Source: Tabrizicola sp. (GTDB taxonomy: Bacteria; Pseudomonadota; Alphaproteobacteria; Rhodobacterales; Rhodobacteraceae). Taken from it: a stretch of DNA of 44,748 nucleotides. The notes under the pieces were generated by a model. It ran no database searches, was not told the origin of the DNA, and saw nothing but the letters and a program-made list of their open reading frames with translations. Positions 38,984-44,748 of this stretch are shown piece after piece (within the stretch, counting starts at the first letter, position 1; each line of letters starts with the position of its first letter). The stretch is from assembly GCF_016792905.1 (NCBI RefSeq), contig NZ_JAEULP010000027.1:1-44748 (forward strand), in the 5' to 3' direction. A program made the translations under genes and the position numbers.

Positions 38984-40696
38984 TCAGGCGTCCACGCCCT
39001 CCAGGTCCCGGATGGCCAGCGGAGTATCCTTTGCCTTCGCCAAGGTCCAGCCTATCCGTGTCTCGAAACTCCGCGCCTCTCCCCGCAGCACAATTTGCGT
39101 GCATGGCCGGGGGTTCACCCGCCCGCCTTCCAGATAGGCCGAGGGTTCCAGCCGCAACTCCGCCTGCCCGGTGTAGCGCAGGATCCAGATCTCGCCACTG
39201 CGCAGCGCCATCGACACCGCCGCACCGCCCATGTCCAGCGTGGCGTCGACCTCCGGATGCAGGTGGAAGCGGATCGCAAAGCGCGCGCCCGCCATCGCGG
39301 TCTGTGTCATCACATCCTCGAACCGCCGTCGCGCGTCCCCGGTCATCGCCGTCAGCGCATCCACCCCCGACAGCCGCCGCCCGTCATGCGCCAGCGTCAG
39401 GCTGCGACTTGCCGTCAGCCCATGGCTGGTCAGCCAGCCGTCATGCGCCAGGTAGACGTCGGTCCCCTCGGTCCCGACCGTCAGCCGCGAGGCCGTGACC
39501 TGCGCACGGTACTCCAGCGCTTCACCGGCAACCCCAAGGCGCGAGGACGACACCCCCTCCATGCCCAGCGCGGAATGCGACGCCGTCGCCCGCGAGGCCC
39601 GCCACCAGTCCGCCCCGAAGGCCGCGCCCGAACCGCAGTTCACCACCAGCGCCCGGCGCCCCGAACACAGCTCGAAAGCCCCGGTCGAGGCATGGGCCGT
39701 CCGCGCTGCCCGTCCGCCCGGCGGGGCCGAGGCGTCGACGATGACCGAGGTCCGACCGCCGTGCAGCCGCGCATAGCCCATCGCGATGGCGGGCGTCGCC
39801 CCCGCCCGCACCCCCGCTGCCGCCAGCGCCTGATCCAGCCGCCCCTCCGCCCCCTTGTCGCCGCCATGGAACCGGGCAAGCTCGCCGTCCGAATGCCGCA
39901 GGGCCCGCAGCGCCGGGGCGATCCGGGTAATCGCCGCCGACAGCGCCGGCGGTACCGTCAGGTTCGCCTCGCTCATCGCCCTCGCCGACCAGGTGAGCAG
40001 CGTCAGCACCTCCAGCAACTCCTCCGGGTTGCGCGTCGGAATGCCGCCTTCGGCGTCGATGTCCGCCTCGCAGGCCGCGGCCAGCGCCGCCGACGCCGGG
40101 GCCACCAGCCCCTCCATCCCGATCAGCGAGATGCCGGCATAGACCAGCCCGGTCAGCGCCTCGAACCTGGGCAACCCCTCCGCCGCGCTGCGCCAGCGCT
40201 TCGCCAGATAGCTCGCCTGCCGCGACAGCGCCGCATAGAAGGCCGCCGATTGCGCCTTGTCTCGGGCTTGCATCAGGATCGACGCATGATGCACCCAGCG
40301 GATGATCCGCCGTCCGGTCAGGTCCGGCGTCCAGCCCGGCCCCTTGCCCCCGCCGAAGCGCGAAATCCAGCCCCAGGTCCAGTCCTGCGCCCGGCCCTGC
40401 GCCTCTTTCGTGCCCAGCGCGGCCAGATCATCCAGCCAGCGGAACCCTTGCGCCTCTGCCACGAACCGCTCCGGCGCGGAGATATCCCAGAGCGACGCTC
40501 CCGGCGCCTCGGCCAGATGCCCGGCCAAGAGGATGTTGCCTGAAAGCAGCTGCTTGCCCCGGGTGTAAAGGCCAATGGACCGCGGCTCGGGTTGCGACAC
40601 GAAGCCCCCGGCTGGCCGCGCGCGCCGCGCCGCCATCACGGCAAGCCTGTCGGCCAGCCGGTCAAATCTCCATGACGTGCTGCTTGTGCGGCCCAC
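38984..40696 (-). CDS. Heparinase II/III family protein
   Basis: A 570-aa protein with an N-terminal helical (alpha/alpha toroid-like) region and a C-terminal heparinase II/III-like beta-domain ([54 protein letters not shown]). Rhodobacterales carry such a gene beside purH; its substrate is unknown, and no signal peptide is evident. I choose the GTG at 40696, with GAGGCAGGA directly upstream, giving [21 protein letters not shown] before the conserved [12 protein letters not shown] 40636 would remove part of the N-terminus. It lies 35 nt before purH on the same strand. Confidence 0.85.
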   Translation of the reverse strand: MGRTSSTSWRFDRLADRLAVMAARRARPAGGFVSQPEPRSIGLYTRGKQLLSGNILLAGHLAEAPGASLWDISAPERFVAEAQGFRWLDDLAALGTKEAQGRAQDWTWGWISRFGGGKGPGWTPDLTGRRIIRWVHHASILMQARDKAQSAAFYAALSRQASYLAKRWRSAAEGLPRFEALTGLVYAGISLIGMEGLVAPASAALAAACEADIDAEGGIPTRNPEELLEVLTLLTWSARAMSEANLTVPPALSAAITRIAPALRALRHSDGELARFHGGDKGAEGRLDQALAAAGVRAGATPAIAMGYARLHGGRTSVIVDASAPPGGRAARTAHASTGAFELCSGRRALVVNCGSGAAFGADWWRASRATASHSALGMEGVSSSRLGVAGEALEYRAQVTASRLTVGTEGTDVYLAHDGWLTSHGLTASRSLTLAHDGRRLSGVDALTAMTGDARRRFEDVMTQTAMAGARFAIRFHLHPEVDATLDMGGAAVSMALRSGEIWILRYTGQAELRLEPSAYLEGGRVNPRPCTQIVLRGEARSFETRIGWTLAKAKDTPLAIRDLEGVDA

Positions 40697-40786
40697 GTCC
40701 TGCCTCGCTCGTTTGCCCGGTAGTCCCGGGTCGTAAGGGCAGATGATAGGCCAGCGCGGAGCGCCTGTCACCCGAAACGGGCTGCG

Positions 40787-41938
40787 TCAGGCCAGATGGT
40801 CGATCCGTTGCAGCACCTGTGCCAGATGCCCGACCTGATCCAGCCAGCGCGCCAGGAGCTTCGGATCATGCGGCGCGCCATGCACCCCAGCCGGGATCTC
40901 GCGGTTCAGCACCGCCTCGATCGCCAGCGACACCGGCACCGAGACCAGCCGCCCCATCGCCGTTCCGCGCACGTCGCCCCAGGCATCCATCGCCCAGGTT
41001 TCGTGGAACACCGGCTTTCCATCGCGTTCCGCCTTCAGCGACACGAACAGCACCACCCGGTCCGGCTCGCCCTCGGCATAGGAATTGTCACGCAGCAACT
41101 CTGCCGCCCGCGCATTCAGCGCCGCGTCAACCTCCGCTGCCGGTTTCCCCTCCAGCCCCTCGATCTCGCGGAAGATCGGCGCCCAGGCATCGGCCCAGCC
41201 GTTCAGCCGGATCGTGCCCCGGACGAAGTCCTTGACCTTCCAGTGCTTTTCGAAGCGGTACTCCTCCATGAACGGATAGCTGTCGCGGTTCGGATAGACC
41301 TCAAAGCTCTCCGGCACCGGCAAGGGCGCGTCGTAGCGGCTGATCGCATCCCAGGGCCGCGCCACCCGCAGCTCGGTGAAATGCCGCAAGCTGCGCGAGG
41401 GCGATTTCAGCGCCTTCAACACCCCCGCCGGGGCCCAGCTGAACTTGTAGCGGAAGGCGTTCGCCACCTTCGGCACCCCGCCGCAATAGCTGGTGAAGCT
41501 CAGCACGTTGTCGTTGTGATAGGCCTTCGACGCCCGATACCGCGCCACCAGGTCATGCGCCATCAGGTGATCAATGCCGGGGTCCAGGCCGACCTCGTTG
41601 ATCGACACCAGCCCCGCCTCGCGGAACGCCTCGTCCAGCGCCCGCATCTCCGGCGCGATGTAGGACGACGAACAGAAATTCGCCCCCTTCTCCAGGCAGA
41701 GTCTGGCGATTCCGACATGCTGGTCCGCAGGCAGCATCGACACCGCGATGTCATGCGGCTTCAACGCCTCGGCCAGCGCCTCCAGCGAAAAGGCCCGGAT
41801 GTCCTGTGTCAGGTCGCCGACCTCGGCGCGGGCCTTCTCGACCGTGCGGTTCCAGACCGTCACGGCGTGCCCCGCCTCGATCAGCCGCCGCAAGCCCGGA
41901 ATCGACGACAGCCCCGTGCCGCACCAATGGATCGTCAT
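40787..41938 (-). CDS. Saccharopine dehydrogenase (glutamate-forming, Lys9-like)
   Basis: A 383-aa cytosolic oxidoreductase. It opens with the Rossmann segment MTIHWCGTGLSSIPGLRRL and WNRT, then LPADQHVGIARLCLEKG, SSSYIAPEM and NEVGLDPGIDHLMAHDL, the saccharopine-dehydrogenase signatures. Together with the Lys1-like gene upstream it provides both halves of the saccharopine route, converting lysine to saccharopine and then to aminoadipate semialdehyde plus glutamate (direction inferred as degradation). GGAGGAG lies 7 nt before the ATG at 41938. It follows the Lys1-like gene across a gap with palindromes. Confidence 0.86.
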   Translation of the reverse strand: MTIHWCGTGLSSIPGLRRLIEAGHAVTVWNRTVEKARAEVGDLTQDIRAFSLEALAEALKPHDIAVSMLPADQHVGIARLCLEKGANFCSSSYIAPEMRALDEAFREAGLVSINEVGLDPGIDHLMAHDLVARYRASKAYHNDNVLSFTSYCGGVPKVANAFRYKFSWAPAGVLKALKSPSRSLRHFTELRVARPWDAISRYDAPLPVPESFEVYPNRDSYPFMEEYRFEKHWKVKDFVRGTIRLNGWADAWAPIFREIEGLEGKPAAEVDAALNARAAELLRDNSYAEGEPDRVVLFVSLKAERDGKPVFHETWAMDAWGDVRGTAMGRLVSVPVSLAIEAVLNREIPAGVHGAPHDPKLLARWLDQVGHLAQVLQRIDHLA

Positions 41939-41955
41939 TTTTCAGCTCCTCCGCC

Positions 41956-42013
41956 TGTCGCCCGGCGACAAGAATTTTCGAAAATTCTTGGCAAATTTCC
42001 TCGAAGAAATTTG
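41956..42013. repeat. Three consecutive palindromes between the saccharopine genes
   Basis: TGTCGCC-C-GGCGACA at 41956-41970; a perfect 22-bp AT-rich palindrome at 41969-41990 (core AATTTTCGAAAATT); and CAAATTTC-CTCGAA-GAAATTTG at 41992-42013. They fill most of the 82-nt gap and are strikingly AT-rich for this genome. Roles to consider are termination, mRNA processing, or a protein-binding site before the Lys9-like gene. The pattern is seen directly; the function is open. Confidence 0.7.
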
Positions 42014-42020
42014 TCCCCTC

Positions 42021-43070
42021 TCACACGCCCGCGACGTGCCTGTCAAATTCCACCTTCGCCCGCCCCCAGACGCCATTGTCCAGCGCATCCAGCGCCAGAA
42101 GCGACGGTAGCAGCTGCGCCGCATAGTCCTCCGACGATTCCACCGGCATCAGGCTTGGCAGGTTGTCGATCGCCGTCACGTCCAGCGGGGGCGCGTCATG
42201 CACCCGCAGCGCCGGGGCATCCCAATCCGTCGCCCGGTCATAAACCTTGATCGGCGAGAAATCCGAGGTCGGGTCGCAGGCGATGTCCCCGATCACCGTC
42301 AGCTTCCTTGGGTCGGTCTTCGCCGACGCCGGCACGAACACCGGACAGCCGGGCCGCGCCAGGATACAGTTCAGGAAGATCTCGTGCTGCAAGACCTCGG
42401 GGAACGGCCCGCCGCCTGCCGTCTCGGCCATGTCCCATTTCGTCACCCCGACGCCCATCGCCGTGCACAGATCCGCAGCCCCCGTGCCCACCCGGCCCAA
42501 CGCCCCGATGATGATCGCCCGCGGACGCGCAAGGCCCGCCAGCTCCTCCCCCAACTCCCCCAGCAAGGCCTCCTTCGACGCCACTTTGCGCACCGGCCCG
42601 GCAATCCTGCCCCGCTGTTGCGCCGCCCAGCATTTCAACGAAACCGCCGCCCCGGCATAGCCCGCCCAATAGCCGAAGGCCGCCACCCGCCGCCCGTCCT
42701 CGCCCACCAGATACTCGAGGTCGTAAAGCGTGCCGCCCCCGGCCTTGAACCGCTTCAGCAACTCCCGACCCGCCGGTTGGCCCTTGAAGGCATGCCCGAA
42801 CATGATGTGCCGGTGCCTGAGCGACGTCCCGTCCTCGGGCAACTCCTTCAGACCGAAGATGATCGCATCTGTCGGGGCCCCGGGCCAGGCATTCTCCGCC
42901 GCGATTTCGCAGCCTGCCGCCTGATACCCGTCCAGCGGGATCGCCCGGACCGACGACCTCTCCACCGTCACCCGGATGCCGGCCTTCACCAGCGCCGCCG
43001 CACCTTCCGGGGTGATCCCCACCCGCTCCTCGTTCGGCCGCTGCTCCGCCCGCACCCACAGATGGGTCAT
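42021..43070 (-). CDS. Saccharopine dehydrogenase (NAD+, L-lysine-forming, Lys1-like)
   Basis: A 349-aa enzyme of the alanine dehydrogenase / saccharopine dehydrogenase N-terminal fold. MTHLWVRAEQRPNEERVGITPEGAAAL and VTVERSS at the start, GLKELPEDGTSLRHRHIMFGHAFKGQ in the middle, IIIGALGRVGTGAADL as the NAD-binding loop, and DIACDPTSDFSP near the end are typical of Lys1. It interconverts lysine plus 2-oxoglutarate and saccharopine. ATG 43070 has AAAGGCGGGGAG upstream; the frame is open to 43169 but without conservation. It is divergent from the dTDP-rhamnose genes. Confidence 0.88.
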   Translation of the reverse strand: MTHLWVRAEQRPNEERVGITPEGAAALVKAGIRVTVERSSVRAIPLDGYQAAGCEIAAENAWPGAPTDAIIFGLKELPEDGTSLRHRHIMFGHAFKGQPAGRELLKRFKAGGGTLYDLEYLVGEDGRRVAAFGYWAGYAGAAVSLKCWAAQQRGRIAGPVRKVASKEALLGELGEELAGLARPRAIIIGALGRVGTGAADLCTAMGVGVTKWDMAETAGGGPFPEVLQHEIFLNCILARPGCPVFVPASAKTDPRKLTVIGDIACDPTSDFSPIKVYDRATDWDAPALRVHDAPPLDVTAIDNLPSLMPVESSEDYAAQLLPSLLALDALDNGVWGRAKVEFDRHVAGV

Positions 43071-43221
43071 CTCCCCGCCTTTCCCCCTGGTCATCGGCCC
43101 CTGATAGCCCAAGACCCGACGCGGCAAAACCCCGCAAACAGACTGTTTCCAGCCCTTCGCGGCTTGCATTGCCAGTCAACTCCACGCAACTCTGCCCCAT
43201 CCGTCCTGACGAGTTTTGCCG

Positions 43222-43785
43222 ATGCAGATTGACCCCACCGCCCTTTCCGACGTCCTGATCCTCACCCCCCGCCGCTTTGGTGACGCCCGGGGCTGGTTTT
43301 CTGAGACCTGGAACGCGCAACGCATGGCCGACGCGGGGCTCGACCTGCCCTGGGTGCAGGACAACCACTCCTTCTCCGCCGCCAGGGGCACGCTCCGCGG
43401 CCTGCATTTCCAGTCACCCCCCCGCGCGCAGGACAAGCTCGTCCGCTGCTCGCGCGGCGCCATCCTTGACGTCGCCGTCGACATCCGCACCGGCTCCCCG
43501 ACCTACGGGAACCATGTCGCCGTCGAACTCACCCCCGACAACGGGCGGCAACTCTTCGTCCCCAAGGGCTTCCTGCACGGCTTCGTGACGCTCACCGCCG
43601 ATACCGAGGTCCAGTACAAATGCTCCGACCTCTACAGCCCCGAGAACGACGGCGCCGTCCGCTGGGACGACCCGAGCCTCGGCATCGACTGGGGCACCGC
43701 CTTCCCCATCCTCTCCGACAAGGACGCCAAAGCCCCCTACCTCGCCGACATCGGCCAACCCTTCCGCTACGGGGCCACCGAATGA
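43222..43785 (+). CDS. rfbC: dTDP-4-dehydrorhamnose 3,5-epimerase
   Basis: A 187-aa cupin-fold epimerase of dTDP-L-rhamnose synthesis. It has [34 protein letters not shown] with the catalytic His, [32 protein letters not shown] and [20 protein letters not shown], all standard RmlC motifs. The start at ATG 43222 is preferred over an in-frame TTG at 43216. Its stop overlaps the rfbB start (ATGA), so both are one operon feeding cell-surface polysaccharide. Confidence 0.95.
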   Translation: MQIDPTALSDVLILTPRRFGDARGWFSETWNAQRMADAGLDLPWVQDNHSFSAARGTLRGLHFQSPPRAQDKLVRCSRGAILDVAVDIRTGSPTYGNHVAVELTPDNGRQLFVPKGFLHGFVTLTADTEVQYKCSDLYSPENDGAVRWDDPSLGIDWGTAFPILSDKDAKAPYLADIGQPFRYGATE

Positions 43786-44748
43786 AACTCCTCGTCACCG
43801 GCGGCTGCGGGTTCATCGGCTCCGCCGTCGTCCGCCTGGCCGTCGCGCGCGGCCATGAGGTCGTCAACCTCGACGCCATGACCTATGCCGCGAACGCGGC
43901 GAACGTCGCCTCCGTCACCCACTCCAACCTCTACAGCTTCGAACAGGCCGACATCCGCGACCGCGCCACCCTTGACCGCATCTTCGCAACCCACGCCCCC
44001 GGTGCCGTGATGCACCTCGCCGCCGAAAGCCATGTCGACCGCTCCATCGACGGCCCGGCGGATTTCATCGAGACCAACATCACCGGCACCTTCAACCTCC
44101 TGGAAGCCGCCCGCGCCCACTGGACCCGCCAGGGCAAGCCCGGCAGCTTCCGCTTCCACCACATCTCCACCGATGAGGTCTTCGGCTCCCTCGGCCCGAC
44201 CGGCCAGTTCACCGAACACACCCCCTACGATCCCCGCTCGCCCTATTCGGCTTCGAAAGCCGCCTCCGACCACCTGGTCCGCGCCTGGGCCGAGACCTAC
44301 GGCCTGCCCACCGTCCTCACCAACTGCTCCAACAACTACGGCCCCTTCCACTTCCCGGAAAAGCTGATCCCGGTCGTCATCCTGAACGCGCTGCATGGGC
44401 GTCCGATCCCGGTCTACGGCACCGGCGAGAACATCCGCGACTGGCTCTACGTCGAGGACCACGCCGACGCCCTCCTCCTCGTCCTCGAAAAGGGCACCCT
44501 CGGCCGCAGCTACAACATCGGCGGCGAGAACGAACGCCGGAACATCGACCTCGTCCGCACCATCTGCGCCCTCCTCGACGAGCTGGCCCCCAAGGCCACC
44601 CCCTACGCCGACCAGATCACCTTCGTCACCGACCGCCCCGGCCACGACGCCCGCTATGCCATCGACCCCTCCCGCATCCGCGACGAACTTGGCTGGCGCC
44701 CTTCGGTCACGGTGGAGGAAGGCCTGCGCCGTACCGTCCGCTGGTATC
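43782..44748 (+). CDS. rfbB: dTDP-glucose 4,6-dehydratase (3' end outside window)
   Basis: Extended-SDR dehydratase, 322 codons present before the window ends. The NAD motif [10 protein letters not shown] is at residues 6-15, [15 protein letters not shown] and the catalytic [10 protein letters not shown] follow, then YSASKA (Tyr-x3-Lys), [17 protein letters not shown] and [17 protein letters not shown]. It converts dTDP-glucose to dTDP-4-keto-6-deoxyglucose, the step before RfbC. The ATG at 43782 overlaps the rfbC stop. RfbD and RfbA genes presumably follow outside the window. Confidence 0.96.
   Translation, partial: MKLLVTGGCGFIGSAVVRLAVARGHEVVNLDAMTYAANAANVASVTHSNLYSFEQADIRDRATLDRIFATHAPGAVMHLAAESHVDRSIDGPADFIETNITGTFNLLEAARAHWTRQGKPGSFRFHHISTDEVFGSLGPTGQFTEHTPYDPRSPYSASKAASDHLVRAWAETYGLPTVLTNCSNNYGPFHFPEKLIPVVILNALHGRPIPVYGTGENIRDWLYVEDHADALLLVLEKGTLGRSYNIGGENERRNIDLVRTICALLDELAPKATPYADQITFVTDRPGHDARYAIDPSRIRDELGWRPSVTVEEGLRRTVRWY

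Noticed and set aside
1-44748. tRNA, rRNA, insertion sequences, integrases, riboswitches
   Set aside because: Looked for characteristic sequences and saw none that I could support by eye.

Overview
The window is GC-rich, densely packed chromosomal DNA that looks like a Rhodobacterales (Rhodobacteraceae) alphaproteobacterium. The pointers are a DUF1523 membrane protein, the purH / heparinase II-III pair beside lspA and a DUF3035 lipoprotein, split saccharopine dehydrogenase genes, an EcfG-type promoter (GGAAC-N16-CGTT), and short strongly palindromic intergenic elements. I saw no tRNA, rRNA, CRISPR array, transposase or integrase. The left edge cuts an ABC permease and the right edge cuts rfbB.

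1-12.4 kb is a carbohydrate-catabolic regulon. It holds a CUT1 sugar ABC transporter (solute-binding protein, an inserted SDR dehydrogenase, first permease), a LacI-family regulator, and a five-step operon of NanA-like aldolase, class II aldolase, enolase-superfamily dehydratase and aldehyde dehydrogenase facing a divergent SDR. A D-tagatose/D-psicose 3-epimerase-like protein, a third SDR and a DeoC-like aldolase follow. Four intergenic regions carry the same LacI-type operator: TTTAACGCTAAA three times exactly and a doubled TTTAGCGCTA version once. I infer one regulon for an unidentified sugar, sugar acid or polyol. Dehydrogenation, epimerisation, dehydration to a 2-keto-3-deoxy acid, aldol cleavage and aldehyde oxidation are all represented. 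No kinase is visible.

12.4-13.6 kb is a stand-alone 3-oxoadipyl-CoA-type thiolase. 13.7-21.8 kb is a long leftward run of uncharacterised genes: a coiled-coil protein, a small membrane protein, a 375-aa unknown, a AAA+ ATPase, a second small membrane protein, a DUF559 protein embedded in palindromic repeats, a 450-aa unknown and two membrane proteins. Most junctions are stop/start overlaps, so it looks like one machine. It is the best candidate here for an undescribed system. An inverted repeat (TGATGTAA-N7-TTACATCA) sits in front of its first gene. The two small membrane-protein genes have clearly lower GC than their neighbours, and the DUF559 segment interrupts the operon next to a duplicated 5' end of the 450-aa gene.

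22.0-30.1 kb is mostly housekeeping and stress genes: panB-panC, two cupins, a YkuD L,D-transpeptidase lipoprotein, a GlsB/YeaQ stress membrane protein behind an EcfG promoter, creatinase, a TFIIB-type zinc-ribbon protein, a P1/DmpA-type peptidase, a thioredoxin-fold protein and rnk. 30.1-32.0 kb is a nitrosative-stress module: NsrR divergent from a group III truncated haemoglobin, a hemerythrin protein and DUF488. 32.1-43.1 kb contains moaE, moaD, pgsA, an M16 peptidase pair (one catalytic, one degenerate), a DUF3035 lipoprotein, lspA, purH, heparinase II/III and the two saccharopine dehydrogenases. 43.2 kb to the end begins a dTDP-rhamnose operon (rfbC, rfbB).
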